From assembly GCA_963829135.1 (NCBI GenBank), contig CAWHHO010000006.1, positions 372,001-436,000 of the forward strand: DNA of 64,000 nt. Direction: 5' to 3'. This stretch comes from Kumtagia sp963829135. Its GTDB lineage: Bacteria > Pseudomonadota > Alphaproteobacteria > Rhizobiales > Rhizobiaceae. A program made the position numbers and the translations under genes. This document shows, in pieces, positions 8,595-17,689 of this stretch. The notes under the pieces are model-generated. The model was not told where the DNA came from. It did no database searches and was given only the letters and a program-made list of their open reading frames with translations. Every line of letters begins with the position of its first letter. Within the stretch, counting starts at the first letter, position 1.

Positions 8595-8715
8595 CGTCGT
8601 CCCGGGGCGACTGAGTGCAGCGAAGCGCGAAGGTGCATTCGCGCATATGCGCGATAAGGCAAAAGACTGGTCGCTGGGTCCGGCTCGCCTCGCTGCGCTG
8701 GTGGCCGGGATGACG
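8595..8715. repeat. Intergenic palindromic repeat A (CGTC[A/G]TCCCGG ends)
   Basis: About 121 bases bounded by CGTCGTCCCGG on the left and the reverse complement of CGTCATCCCGGCC on the right. Inside is a perfect 16-base palindrome, TCGCGCATATGCGCGA, at 8639-8654. No protein-like frame. The boundary sequence is shared with the larger repeat at 8908, which suggests one family of intergenic elements. Confidence 0.5.
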
Positions 8716-8907
8716 CGGTGGGGAACTGTTCACCAAACCTTCGCTCGATCGAGCTGTGAGCCTCAACAGGTGTCCCGACCGAAGCTGGCGCTTTTCGCGG
8801 TTGATACGATGTAAGCTTTGCGCCGCTTCGCACCCCCGCAAGGGGGAGATCAGCAGCTTCGCGGTGCCCGCTACTCCTGCAATCTTGCGGTTAGCGATAG
8901 ACGGCCA

Positions 8908-9133
8908 TTCCTGTCGTCATCCTCGACCTCATGCGTGAGCGAAGCGAACGGAGAGTGTCGGGGATCCACGCCTCTCCCCCATCCGAGCTTCTTCGGTGCA
9001 GAACTTCGCAACAGATTGAGTTTGCGTCTCTATTTCTTCTGCATCGGCTTTGGTGGGACTGATTCCGAGGCCTGGATTCCCGACACTCTGCGTTCGCTTC
9101 GCTCACTCACGAGGCCGGGAATGACGACAGGGA
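8908..9133. repeat. Intergenic repeat B: 67-bp inverted arms around a 92-bp core
   Basis: The left arm (8908-8974) and right arm (9067-9133) are about 85% identical as inverted repeats; both contain GAGTGTCGGG and GAGCGAAGCGAACG blocks. The outer ends read CCTGTCGTCAT, like repeat A. A transcript could fold into a very long hairpin. Together with repeats at 8260 and 8595 this accounts for most of the 1.3 kb between the aldo/keto reductase and pccB; the remaining parts of 7989-9280 show nothing I can support. Confidence 0.62.
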
Positions 9134-9280
9134 TGGAGGGCCAGAACTAGCCTCCACCCTCGGCATTTTCCACATGCGATTGCCGTGTACAAGAAGGGCT
9201 TGGTGGTGGGGCAAATCCCTATGCGATTGCTCTGCGAGACAGGGTGAGCAATACGGTGAAAGACCAAATGCGGCCTCGGG

Positions 9281-10813
9281 CTACAGCGGGATATTGTCGT
9301 GTTTTTTCCAGGGGTTCTGGAGGTCTTTGTTGCGCAGCATGCGCAAGGCGCGCGCAACACGCCGGCGGGTGGAATGCGGCATGATCACCTCGTCCACGTA
9401 ACCGCGCTCCGCGGCGACGAAAGGCGACAGGAAGCGATCCTCGTAAGCCTTTGTGTGCGCGGCAATCTTCGCCGCATCGTCAATGTCCTTGCGGTAGATG
9501 ATCTCGACGGCGCCCCTGGCGCCCATCACGGCGATCTGGGCGGTCGGCCAGGCATAGTTCATGTCGCCGCGCAGATGCTTCGACGCCATCACGTCATAGG
9601 CGCCGCCGAAGGCCTTGCGTGTTATCACCGTAACCTTCGGTACGGTGGCTTCGGCATAGGCGAACAAAAGCTTGGCGCCATGCTTGATCAGCCCGCCATA
9701 TTCCTGCGCCGTGCCGGGCAGGAATCCCGGAACATCGACGAAGGTGACCAACGGGATATTGAAGCAATCGCAGAAGCGCACGAACCGGGCCGCCTTGCGG
9801 CTGGCGTCCGAGTCCAGCACCCCCGCCAGCACCATCGGCTGATTGGCAACGAAGCCGACGGTGCGCCCCTCGATGCGGCCAAAACCGGTGACGATGTTTT
9901 TCGCAAATCTCGACTGGATCTCGAAGAAATCACCCTCGTCGGCGGTCTTCAGGATCAGTTCGCGGATATCGTATGGTTTGCTGGCATTGTCGGGGATGAG
10001 CCGGTCGAGCGACGGGTCATGATCGGTGACGGACTGATAGAATTCGATTTCGGGGATGTCTGCCGTGTTGGACGCCGGCAGGAAGTCGACCAGCCGCCGC
10101 ATCTGCAACAGTGTCTCGACGTCGTTGTCGTAGGCGCCGTCGGCGATCGAGGATTTGGTGGTGTGGATCGACGCGCCGCCGAGCTGCTCGGCGGTAACGG
10201 TCTCGTTGGTCACCGTCTTGACCACGTCCGGCCCGGTGACGAACATGTAGGAGGTGTCGCGCACCATGAAGATGAAATCGGTCATCGCCGGCGAATAGAC
10301 GTCGCCGCCGGCGCACGGTCCCATGATCACCGAAATCTGCGGTATCACGCCGGAAGCCAGCACGTTGCGCTGGAATATCTCGGCGTAGCCACCGAGCGCC
10401 GCCACGCCTTCCTGAATGCGTGCGCCGCCCGCATCGTAGATGCCGATGATCGGCGCGCGATTGCGAAGCGCCATATCCTGCACCTTCATCACCTTTTCGG
10501 CATGCGCTTCCGACAGCGAGCCGCCGAATACGGTGAAATCCTTGGCGAAAAGGTAGACCGGGCGGCCGTTGACGGTTCCCCAGCCGGTGACGACGCCATC
10601 GCCCGCGATCTTCTGGCCTGCCATGCCGAAATCGGTTGAGCGGTGCTCGACGAACATGTCGAATTCCTCAAACGAGCCCTCGTCCAGAAAAACGCCGATG
10701 CGTTCGCGCGCCGTCAGCTTGCCGCGCTTGTGCTGGGCGTCTATGCGGACCTGCCCGCCGCCCATGCGGGCGGCTTCGCGACGGCGCTCCAATTCCACCA
10801 ATACGTCCTTCAT
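9281..10813 (-). CDS. pccB: Propionyl-CoA carboxylase beta subunit (carboxyltransferase)
   Basis: The 510-residue protein transfers the carboxyl group from biotin to propionyl-CoA, giving methylmalonyl-CoA. The crotonase-fold carboxyltransferase domains are both present. Motifs include QHKRGKLTARERI near the start, the first oxyanion-hole region GGARIQEG, PCAGGDVYSPA in the N-domain, and FVDVPGFLPG and RKAFGGAYDVM in the C-domain. Length equals the family norm when the ATG at 10813 is used; a longer frame to 10888 has an unrelated leader. The biotin-carrying alpha subunit is not adjacent here. Confidence 0.92.
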   Translation of the reverse strand: MKDVLVELERRREAARMGGGQVRIDAQHKRGKLTARERIGVFLDEGSFEEFDMFVEHRSTDFGMAGQKIAGDGVVTGWGTVNGRPVYLFAKDFTVFGGSLSEAHAEKVMKVQDMALRNRAPIIGIYDAGGARIQEGVAALGGYAEIFQRNVLASGVIPQISVIMGPCAGGDVYSPAMTDFIFMVRDTSYMFVTGPDVVKTVTNETVTAEQLGGASIHTTKSSIADGAYDNDVETLLQMRRLVDFLPASNTADIPEIEFYQSVTDHDPSLDRLIPDNASKPYDIRELILKTADEGDFFEIQSRFAKNIVTGFGRIEGRTVGFVANQPMVLAGVLDSDASRKAARFVRFCDCFNIPLVTFVDVPGFLPGTAQEYGGLIKHGAKLLFAYAEATVPKVTVITRKAFGGAYDVMASKHLRGDMNYAWPTAQIAVMGARGAVEIIYRKDIDDAAKIAAHTKAYEDRFLSPFVAAERGYVDEVIMPHSTRRRVARALRMLRNKDLQNPWKKHDNIPL

Positions 10814-11046
10814 CGCAGGCTCCCTGGGCAGGGCGAAACGAAGCGCTCGCTCGTCGCTCATTGGCGTGTAGCTATGGCACATTGGCAAGGCAATATCTGC
10901 TCCAGTAACTTGCCTCGCGACTTTCGGTGGCGGGTGGTGTCGGATTTCGTCCTTCCTGCCCGTCCTTGCGCAGCACCGGGTTGTCGGCCGTCCGGCAAAC
11001 CAAAGAGACGTTACGCCCGCTGGGCGCAGTGAGAGGAAGCCAAAAA

Positions 11047-11457
11047 ATGCCGAAGAAGATTTTTGTCAATCTGCCGGTTGCCGACCTCGGCCGGTCGACT
11101 TCGTTCTACGAGGCCATTGGCGGAACGAAGAACCCGCAATTCTCCGACGACACGGGCAGCTGCATCGTCATTTCGGAGACAATCTTCGTCATGCTGCTCA
11201 CCCACGACAAATACCGTGTGTTCGAAGCGCGTCCGATCGCCGATGCGCACAAGACCAGCCAGGTCTTGCTGGCGATCTCGGAAGATAGCCGTGACGCAGT
11301 GGACAGAGTGCTCGACAAGGCAGCTGTGGCGGGCGGCATGGCCGATCCCAACCCGCCGCAGGATCACAGCTTCATGTACAGCCGCAGCTTCGCGGATCCG
11401 GATGGACACACCTGGGAAGTGTTCTGGATGGATTCCGCCGCAACCAATGCTTCGTGA
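11047..11457 (+). CDS. VOC-family (glyoxalase-fold) protein
   Basis: A 136-residue protein with the paired beta-alpha-beta-beta-beta vicinal-oxygen-chelate fold: N-half KIFVNLPVADLGRSTSFYEAIGG and C-half ending SFADPDGHTWEVFWM. It resembles the PhnB/YaeR-like and 'glyoxalase-like' group, whose members bind metal or act on small molecules and antibiotics. The exact reaction is unknown. GAGAGGAAG precedes the ATG at 11047. It converges on a glyoxalase I gene across a strong hairpin. Confidence 0.78.
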   Translation: MPKKIFVNLPVADLGRSTSFYEAIGGTKNPQFSDDTGSCIVISETIFVMLLTHDKYRVFEARPIADAHKTSQVLLAISEDSRDAVDRVLDKAAVAGGMADPNPPQDHSFMYSRSFADPDGHTWEVFWMDSAATNAS

Positions 11458-11470
11458 AAATGAGTCCGAC

Positions 11471-11496
11471 GCCCTCACCCTGGATCGGGTGAGGGC
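11471..11496. terminator. Hairpin between convergent VOC genes
   Basis: A perfect 10-bp stem, GCCCTCACCC with GGGTGAGGGC, and a 6-base loop lie between the stops of two convergent genes. No strong T-run follows on either strand, so it may be a Rho-assisted or bidirectional terminator. Confidence 0.55.
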
Positions 11497-11502
11497 GCTC
11501 GG

Positions 11503-11943
11503 CTACCAGTTTCCGGTATTGGGCATCGACACCCATGGCTCCTGTGGCGGCAGCGGGTCGCCTTCCTGCAGCAGTTCGATGGAGATGTTGTCGGGAGACT
11601 TGACGAAGGCCATATTGCCGTCGCGCGGCGGACGGTTGATCGTCACGCCCTGATCCATCAGCCTCTGGCAGGTCTGGTAGATATTGGAAACCTTGTAGGC
11701 GAGGTGGCCGAAATTGCGTCCCCCGGTATAGGTCTCCGGGTCCCAGTTGAATGTCAGTTCGAGCTCCGGCGCGCGCTTGGCCACGGATGTCTGCTTGTCG
11801 TCCGGCGCAGCCAGGAAGATCAGCGTGAAGCGGCCCTTCTCGTTTTCGTGGCGACGGATTTCCTCAAGCCCCAGCTTGTTGCAATAGAAGTCGAGCGAGG
11901 CGTCGACGTCGGTCACGCGAACCATCGTGTGCAGATAGCGCAT
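11503..11943 (-). CDS. gloA: Lactoylglutathione lyase (glyoxalase I)
   Basis: A 146-residue cytosolic metalloenzyme that isomerises the methylglyoxal-glutathione adduct to S-lactoylglutathione. Metal ligands can be placed at His5 (RYLHTMVRV), Glu in LELTFNW, His in FGHLAYKV and Glu in SIELLQ. The core DFYCNKLGLEEIRRHENEKGR is diagnostic for GloA. It begins with ATG at 11943 and lies opposite the VOC gene. No partner glyoxalase II gene is in view. Confidence 0.91.
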   Translation of the reverse strand: MRYLHTMVRVTDVDASLDFYCNKLGLEEIRRHENEKGRFTLIFLAAPDDKQTSVAKRAPELELTFNWDPETYTGGRNFGHLAYKVSNIYQTCQRLMDQGVTINRPPRDGNMAFVKSPDNISIELLQEGDPLPPQEPWVSMPNTGNW

Positions 11944-12170
11944 TCTTCTACTCCGTCCTGTCAGAACCTGTTTGAACTGGCGCCAAATTAGGCAAGTGGG
12001 CCATCAACCGCAATCGCGACTTTCACCGGGTGTTGCATCTAGGTGATCTCTGGCGAGAATGAAGGTGTCTGCCCATTAAAAAGGGCGGCAGGCCCTTGCG
12101 CTGCTCCGATGACGAAATGTTATTCTTGTAAACAGAATCACGAGTGCTTGGTAACAAGGGGTTCGTACCA

Positions 12171-12755
12171 ATGGGGGATAAGACCTCATCCGCCGGACAG
12201 AGGTTGGGGGATCGCGATGCGCCAGATCATGACGATGTCGCCGGTGTTGTCGAGATTTCTGGCGTAATCAAGTGGTTCGATGTCGCCAAGGGCTATGGCT
12301 TCGTCGCTCCCGATGATGGTACCGGCGATGTTCTGCTTCATGTGACGTGCTTGCGCCGGGACGGTTTCCAGACAGCGCACGAGGGCGCTCGCGTCGTGTG
12401 CCTGGCCAGGCGCGGCGAGCGCGGCATGCAGACGTTCCGCGTCATTTCCATGGACAACTCGACGGCCGTGCACCCGGCGGAAATGCCGGAGCAGCGTACG
12501 CATGTCAGTGTTACCGCTGAGAGCGGGCTGGAACGTGCGCTGGTGAAATGGTTCAACCGAACCAAAGGCTTCGGCTTCCTGACGCGCGGCGAGGGCACAG
12601 AGGATATCTTCGTGCACATGGAAACGCTGCGGCGCTATGGTTTGACAGAGCTTCGCCCTGGCCAGGTGGTGCTGGTGCGTTTCGGACGTGCCGACAAAGG
12701 CCTTATGGCTGCCGAAATTCACCCCGATATCGGGACCCTGCCGTCTTCGCACTGA
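12171..12755 (+). CDS. Two-domain cold-shock protein
   Basis: About 194 residues with two cold-shock (OB-fold) domains that bind single-stranded nucleic acid. Domain 1 (about 30-95) has GVIKWFDVAKGYGFVAPDDG; domain 2 (about 125-190) has ALVKWFNRTKGFGFLTRGEG followed by DIFVHMETL. Both keep RNP1-like K-G-[FY]-G-F; RNP2 is clear only in domain 2 (DIFVH), while domain 1 has DVLLHVT. Tandem CSD proteins are typical of rhizobia. The ATG at 12171 follows an AAGGGG site; a longer frame exists upstream. The roughly 230-base upstream gap may contain a cold-responsive leader (inference). Confidence 0.86.
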   Translation: MGDKTSSAGQRLGDRDAPDHDDVAGVVEISGVIKWFDVAKGYGFVAPDDGTGDVLLHVTCLRRDGFQTAHEGARVVCLARRGERGMQTFRVISMDNSTAVHPAEMPEQRTHVSVTAESGLERALVKWFNRTKGFGFLTRGEGTEDIFVHMETLRRYGLTELRPGQVVLVRFGRADKGLMAAEIHPDIGTLPSSH

Positions 12756-12777
12756 AGCGGTGCATGGGGAAGTCGAT

Positions 12778-13296
12778 ATGATTCTCAGTCGCTGGATTGA
12801 AGGCTCGACCGCGAAACTTGGCTTCGCGGCGGTTATCGTTTGTGCATTGTCGCACTCTGCAGCCTTGGCTACCGGTCAGGGGCAGACATTGCCGACCGAC
12901 CCCGTGCCGCTGACGGCGGAGACTGCATCGGGCGAAAGATCGTTCACGATCGAAGTCGCGGACGAGGTCGATGAGCGATCGACCGGCCTGATGTTTCGGC
13001 AGACCATGGCGGACGATCACGGGATGCTGTTCGTCTTCGAGCAGACGCAGCCGGTGGGCTTCTGGATGAAGAACACGCCAATGCCGCTCGATCTCGTCTT
13101 CATCGGACCGGACGGAGTCGTGCGTGCCATCGGGCAGGGCGAGCCGCAGTCGGAGGCGGTGATATCGCCAAATGCGCCCGTTCGTTTCGTACTGGAGCTC
13201 AAGGCTGGAACCGCTGCGAAAGCTGGTATCGTCGAGGGAACCGATCTTCATCATCCGGTGATCGATACGCCGGCCGGGACCGCCAATCCGGGATAG
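12778..13296 (+). CDS. DUF192 family exported protein
   Basis: A 172-residue protein with an N-terminal signal sequence (hydrophobic AAVIVCALSHSAALA, likely cut near residue 32) and a DUF192 domain. Diagnostic motifs are STGLMFRQTM, GMLFVFEQTQPVGFWMKNTPMPLDLVFI and VRFVLELKAG. DUF192 proteins are small beta-barrel periplasmic or extracellular proteins of unknown role. It follows the cold-shock gene by 22 bases on the same strand and may be co-transcribed with it. Confidence 0.86.
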   Translation: MILSRWIEGSTAKLGFAAVIVCALSHSAALATGQGQTLPTDPVPLTAETASGERSFTIEVADEVDERSTGLMFRQTMADDHGMLFVFEQTQPVGFWMKNTPMPLDLVFIGPDGVVRAIGQGEPQSEAVISPNAPVRFVLELKAGTAAKAGIVEGTDLHHPVIDTPAGTANPG

Positions 13297-13335
13297 GTCC
13301 AGTCCAAGGATCACGTCGGATCGCCAGGGGGCAGA

Positions 13336-14106
13336 GTGACATCGTTCTTTTCGCATGAAGGCTTCGAGCTTGCCTATGTCGACCGCAGGCCGGAGCAGGG
13401 AGCGGGCGAGGCGGTTCTTCTGATCCATGGCTTTGCCTCCAGCCTGCAGGTCAACTGGGTGGTCCCCGGTTGGGCCAAGGTGCTGAACGAGGCGGGATAC
13501 CGCGTTATCGCCCTCGACAATCGCGGCCACGGGCATTCCTCCAAAAGCTACGAGCCGCAGCACTACACGCCCGAGAAGATGGCGGGCGACGCGGCGGCGC
13601 TGCTTAGACATCTGGGCATCGAGCGCGCGCATGTGATGGGCTATTCGATGGGCGCGCGCATTTCCGCGTTTCTGGCGCTTGCCGAGCCGGCTCTGGTCGC
13701 AACGCTTGTTTTCGGCGGGCTTGGCATCGGCATGGTGGATGGCGTCGGCGATTGGGACACGATCGCCTCGGCGCTTCTCGCCGACAACCCGGAGACGATC
13801 GAGGACGTGCGCGGAAGATCGTTCCGCGCCTTTGCTGACCAGACCAGGAGCGACCGGCTAGCGCTCGCCGCCTGCATCATGACATCGCGTACGCTGTTGA
13901 GCGAGGACGAGATTGCGCGCATCACCCAGCCGACGCTGGTTGCCGTCGGCACCAGGGACGATATTGGCGGTTCGCCGGAGGCTCTGGCCGCGCTCATGCC
14001 CCATGGCGAAGCGTTCGAGATCGAGGGCAGGGACCATATGCTCGCCGTCGGCGATCGCAGCTTCAAGAAGCGCGTGCTGGAATTTCTCGCCGCGCACCCG
14101 ATCTGA
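13336..14106 (+). CDS. Alpha/beta hydrolase
   Basis: A 256-residue hydrolase with oxyanion-hole motif LLIHGFASS, nucleophile elbow GYSMGAR (Ser about 104), a likely acid Asp in VAVGTRDDIGG and His in EGRDHMLAV. The fold places it with epoxide-hydrolase- and BioH-like esterases; the substrate is unknown. The GTG start at 13336 follows AGGGGGCAGA. It lies 39 bases after the DUF192 gene, so the three genes from the cold-shock gene onward may form one transcript. Confidence 0.82.
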   Translation: MTSFFSHEGFELAYVDRRPEQGAGEAVLLIHGFASSLQVNWVVPGWAKVLNEAGYRVIALDNRGHGHSSKSYEPQHYTPEKMAGDAAALLRHLGIERAHVMGYSMGARISAFLALAEPALVATLVFGGLGIGMVDGVGDWDTIASALLADNPETIEDVRGRSFRAFADQTRSDRLALAACIMTSRTLLSEDEIARITQPTLVAVGTRDDIGGSPEALAALMPHGEAFEIEGRDHMLAVGDRSFKKRVLEFLAAHPI

Positions 14107-14254
14107 AGCCGATCGGGGTATTGGCTGCTCGCGGACCTTGAAACTGCGACAATCCAATCCATTTGAGCATGCGGTAAAGAAAATTGAGTTCCGGTGCGCT
14201 GGCGTTCAGAGTATATAGCAGCGCGACGGTGAGGAGCCGCGACGGAGGCAGGAA

Positions 14255-15104
14255 ATGAATACGGTCAATCTGGTCAAGCCGAGCGCTGTTCAGCCTGTCG
14301 ACCCGATCTGGAGTTCCGTGCGCAGTGAGGCGACTGACGCCGTAACGCGCGATCCGCTGCTCTCGGCGTTTATCTATTCCACGATCCTCAATCAAGACTC
14401 GCTGGAAGACGCGGTCATCCATCGTATAGCCGAGCGTCTCGACCATGCGGATGTCGGTGCTGACCTCATCCGCCAGACGTTCAAATCGATGGTCATCGAC
14501 GTGCCGGAATGGAGCAATTCGGTTCGTGCCGACATCCAGGCCTACTACGACCGTGACCCGGCCTGCGACCGGTTCTTCATGCCGATCCTTTACTTCAAAG
14601 GCTTTCACGCGATCCAGACGCATCGGCTGGCGAGCTGGCTTTGGAATCACGGGACGCCGTGACTTCGCACTCTACCTGCAGAGCAGGTCGTCCTCAGTAT
14701 TTCAGACCGACATCCATCCCGCTTCGAAGATGGGCAAGGGCGTATTCATCGATCATGCCACCGGCCTTGTCGTCGGTGAAACGGCGGTCATCGAGGATGA
14801 TGTCTCGATCCTGCACGGCGTGACGCTTGGCGGCACCGGCAAGGCCGGCGGCGACCGTCATCCAAAGATACGCTATGGCGTGCTTATCGGCGCCGGTGCG
14901 AAAATCCTCGGCAATATTGAAGTCGGCCATTGCTCGAAAATCGCGGCCGGTTCGGTCGTTCTTTCGCCTGTGCCGCACAACAAGACGGTTGCCGGCGTTC
15001 CAGCTCGTGTCGTGGGAGAGACAGGCTGCGATCGGCCGTCGCGTCAGATGGACCAGTTCCTGCCGTCGCAGGCGATGGATCACGTGGTCAGCTTCGACAT
15101 TTGA
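14255..15104 (+). CDS. cysE: Serine O-acetyltransferase (one apparent frameshift)
   Basis: Makes O-acetylserine from serine and acetyl-CoA, the first step of cysteine synthesis. The N-terminal helical domain lies in one frame (to about 14650). The left-handed beta-helix domain lies in the next (HPASKMGKGVFIDHATG, GVTLGGTGK, then IGAGAKILGN and the C-terminal AAGSVVLSPVPHNKTVAGVPAR). Removing one base from GGGA at 14651-14654 joins them through WNHGRRDFALYLQSR. Total length (about 282 residues) is normal, so a sequence error is likelier than gene loss. GGAGGCAGGAA precedes the ATG. Confidence 0.85.
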
Positions 15105-15343
15105 GCTGTGCCCGCTTAACGATCCCCTATGGGGAGGTTGGTCCGCAAGCTGAACAAAACGATGATTGCGAGACGCTCCATCACAATTTGCTCGCCCGGA
15201 CCGATCCTTCCCAAGGGGAGATGGTAGGGTCTCAATCGCGAGAGGTTCGCCTCGTCACTTCGTCCGACGGATCGCTTTGCCTTTACATGCCAACCATCTC
15301 CGTGCCAGAAGCGCCAACCAATCAAAACGACAGGAGAGGCGCC

Positions 15344-15547
15344 TTGAAGCCGGACGAGATCAAGAAGCTTGAAGCCTTTTTCAAGCGCACCTTCAAAAAC
15401 ACCGAGATGCAGGTGAAGGCGCGCCCGCGCAAGACCGATTCGGCGGAAGTCTATGTCGGCGACGAGTTCCTCGGTCTCGTCTACAAGGACGAGGAAGACG
15501 GCGACTATAATTTCTCGATGGCAATTCTCGACATCGATCTGGCGTGA
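15344..15547 (+). CDS. DUF3126 family protein
   Basis: A 67-residue protein (KPDEIKKLEAFFKRTF at the start, AEVYVGDEFLGLVYKDEEDGD in the middle) that fits the DUF3126 family, a small alphaproteobacterial family without known function. I use the TTG at 15344, because AGGAGAGG lies 5 bases before it and the family normally begins at this point. An in-frame ATG at 15287 would add 19 unrelated residues. Confidence 0.78.
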   Translation: MKPDEIKKLEAFFKRTFKNTEMQVKARPRKTDSAEVYVGDEFLGLVYKDEEDGDYNFSMAILDIDLA

Positions 15548-15940
15548 TTCCGCCGGGGCGCGGCGGGCCGCCGATCACTGCCCGCATTTCAGCATTTCAT
15601 AGGCTCTGGGCAAACATCGCATCGAGCTTCTGCGGCTATCAACTCGCGTGGGAATAGGTCAAGGCTGAGTTTCTCGGCGAAGTCGACGTCCCGCTCGCAG
15701 GGGCGAGCGATTCCTCTGCGCTTTTGCCGTTCAGGCCCGAGCATGGGATGTATAAGATTTCGGCACGAGCCTGGAAGGGACAAAATTTTTTGCTCGTGAG
15801 TCGTCGGGGAACAGCATTCCCATGAAAAACGGCAGGTACAGAATTTCGGATCGTCGCCGAGCCAAAGTCTGATCGCTCTCGGATTTCACCGTTGTTGGTG
15901 CTAGCGTGCGCAATTGCAACGCGAACGATCCGGGCTGCCG
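15548..15940. other. Intergenic gap
   Basis: No supported gene, RNA or repeat was found. A short minus-strand frame at 15589-15783 lacks any recognisable protein character. Confidence 0.5.
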
Positions 15941-16471
15941 ATGCCTCTCTATTCCATCGATGGAATTTGCCCCGAATTCGAGGATGAAGCGAGCGTCTGG
16001 CTTGCGCCCGACGCCACCCTCATTGGCCGCGTCTCGATTGGCAAGGATGTCGGGATCTGGTTCGGCGCGTCCATCCGCGGGGATAATGAACCCATTGTCA
16101 TAGGCGCGCGGTCCAACGTGCAGGAGCATGTCGTCATGCACACTGATCCTGGGTTTCCGCTTACGGTCGGCGATGGATGCACGATTGGCCACCGCGCGAT
16201 TTTGCATGGCTGCTCGATCGGCGGCAACAGCTTGATCGGAATGGGCGCCATTGTGCTCAATGGCGCAAGGATCGGGAAGAACTGTCTCGTCGGGGCTGGC
16301 GCGCTGGTGACGGAAGGCAAGGTCTTTGAGGACAACTCGCTGATCGTCGGAGGGCCTGCCAGGGCGATACGGTTGCTGGATTCGAAGGCGGTAGAGCGGC
16401 TGGAGCTTTCCGCGTCTCACTATGTCGACAATGCCCGGAGATTTAAGGCGGGACTGCAGCTTCTTTCATGA
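15941..16471 (+). CDS. Gamma-carbonic-anhydrase-like hexapeptide protein (CaiE/PaaY family)
   Basis: A 176-residue left-handed beta-helix protein with hexapeptide repeats. The zinc histidines fit HVVMHTD and IGHRAILHG, spaced as in gamma-carbonic anhydrases, and SIRGDNEPIVIGARSNVQEHVVMH is diagnostic. Members work as trimers in the cytoplasm; many are active as anhydrases, others are thioesterases or complex I-associated proteins. The ATG at 15941 gives the usual length. A strong hairpin follows at 16525. Confidence 0.85.
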   Translation: MPLYSIDGICPEFEDEASVWLAPDATLIGRVSIGKDVGIWFGASIRGDNEPIVIGARSNVQEHVVMHTDPGFPLTVGDGCTIGHRAILHGCSIGGNSLIGMGAIVLNGARIGKNCLVGAGALVTEGKVFEDNSLIVGGPARAIRLLDSKAVERLELSASHYVDNARRFKAGLQLLS

Positions 16472-16524
16472 GGCGCGGCGCAGATTGCGGGTAGTGTCGC
16501 GCTTACCGGTTGTCCAAGAATGCG

Positions 16525-16551
16525 AAGCCGGCCCGGGGCGGAGGCCGGCTT
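16525..16551. terminator. Hairpin between convergent genes
   Basis: AAGCCGGC and GCCGGCTT pair perfectly around an 11-base loop, between the stops of the carbonic-anhydrase-like gene and the minus-strand protease gene. Symmetric A/T ends suit termination in both directions, though the T-run is short. Confidence 0.55.
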
Positions 16552-16612
16552 CTGAAACTCGGTCGTTGGGGCGGGGAGGCTGGGGACTCGCCCGGGCTTT
16601 CCCCGAGAAACT

Positions 16613-17224
16613 CTACCGAACGCTGGCAACTGCTTCCGCGTGGCCGTCATTGACCTTGACCCAAACGCCGGAATTCGTTTCCGACTGGCGCTTCAGGAAG
16701 GTGTATCCCGTCTGCTTCCACGCCAGGACGCGCGTCTCCAGGTTGTCGAGAACGAAATCGCCCGTGCCGGTGCGGACGGTAAGCACCGCATGACCGTCGC
16801 CATTCCGCTGGCGGACCACGGTCATCAACAGATTGCCTGCCGGCACACCGATTGCGATCAACCGGCGGCGCTTCTCCAATGCGTAGTCTTCACAATCTCC
16901 CTCGCCATCGGGGAAGGACCAAACCTCCTCGCGGCCCCACATCTCCAAATCGGTGCGTGGTTCAACAATGGCGTTCACGGTGTCGTTCACCTTGACCAGC
17001 GCGGCCCACAGGCCGCGCGACAGTTCGACGGGGGGACGCTTGGGCGATTTCTGCTGGCATTCCTTAGGCACCTGCTTGCAGAACTCGTAATGGCCGACCG
17101 GTTGCGTGGCGCGCGCGCCCGTCACCATGAAGGAACCGGTTGCGTTTACGACCGTCGTCAGGCCCAATAATCCGGCCAGCGCCAGGAACAGCAACCGTCC
17201 GTTATGAATGCAAAGCATAGTCAC
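16613..17224 (-). CDS. Bacterial transglutaminase-like cysteine proteinase (BTLCP)
   Basis: A 203-residue protein with a signal sequence (LLFLALAGLLGLTTVVNATG) and a catalytic triad: Cys in GDCEDYALEKRR (about 108), His in GDGHAVLTV and Asp in DFVLDNLE. This is the BTLCP family (LapG-like fold), periplasmic proteases of which LapG cleaves adhesins under c-di-GMP control. The usual LapD partner is not nearby, so an adhesin role is only a possibility. An A/T-rich upstream region could hold the promoter. Confidence 0.85.
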   Translation of the reverse strand: MTMLCIHNGRLLFLALAGLLGLTTVVNATGSFMVTGARATQPVGHYEFCKQVPKECQQKSPKRPPVELSRGLWAALVKVNDTVNAIVEPRTDLEMWGREEVWSFPDGEGDCEDYALEKRRRLIAIGVPAGNLLMTVVRQRNGDGHAVLTVRTGTGDFVLDNLETRVLAWKQTGYTFLKRQSETNSGVWVKVNDGHAEAVASVR

Positions 17225-17689
17225 GTCTCCCCTAGTGCTGGAGACAATGCCAGATGTGGATTTATTTGAAGCGAAACGGCGAAGATTAAATCAAGCCAAA
17301 TACAGCATATCTTGTCTTAAACTGAGAATAAAAATTGCCTCAAATTTGAATTAATCCCGTTGTCGAACCCCTGTGGTCGCGTGCTTGTCGGGAGGTGCTG
17401 GGCATTCATGAGGGGGCTATCGCGGTAAGAGTTCGGCCCTGAAACCCCAGAAGTTTATTCGGCTGATGCCGGCGGGCGTAAGCACGGCGCGCCAAACAGC
17501 GGTTGCGACACGACTGCCGCCCTTCCGGCTAGATTTTCAGAAGGCATGGGGCTTGACCGGCCGTTCGGGTAAGATCCTGAGCAGGCTTTTCTTTTCGTCG
17601 TGGAGGCGCGAACCACGATGCGTCGGCCAGTGTCGAGGGCAGGATTTCCTCTTGCCAATCTCGGTGCGACTTGCACTTACACTGCGCCG
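17225..17689. other. Divergent intergenic region with an A/T-rich block
   Basis: 17250-17360 is much richer in A and T than the surrounding sequence. It is the natural place for the minus-strand protease promoter. The remainder up to 17689 shows no supported gene; an in-frame extension of the rhomboid frame (from 17600) lacks family similarity. Confidence 0.45.

Noticed and set aside
9299..10639. Long plus-strand frame antisense to pccB
   Set aside because: Produced by GC bias opposite a strongly conserved gene; no protein-like features.
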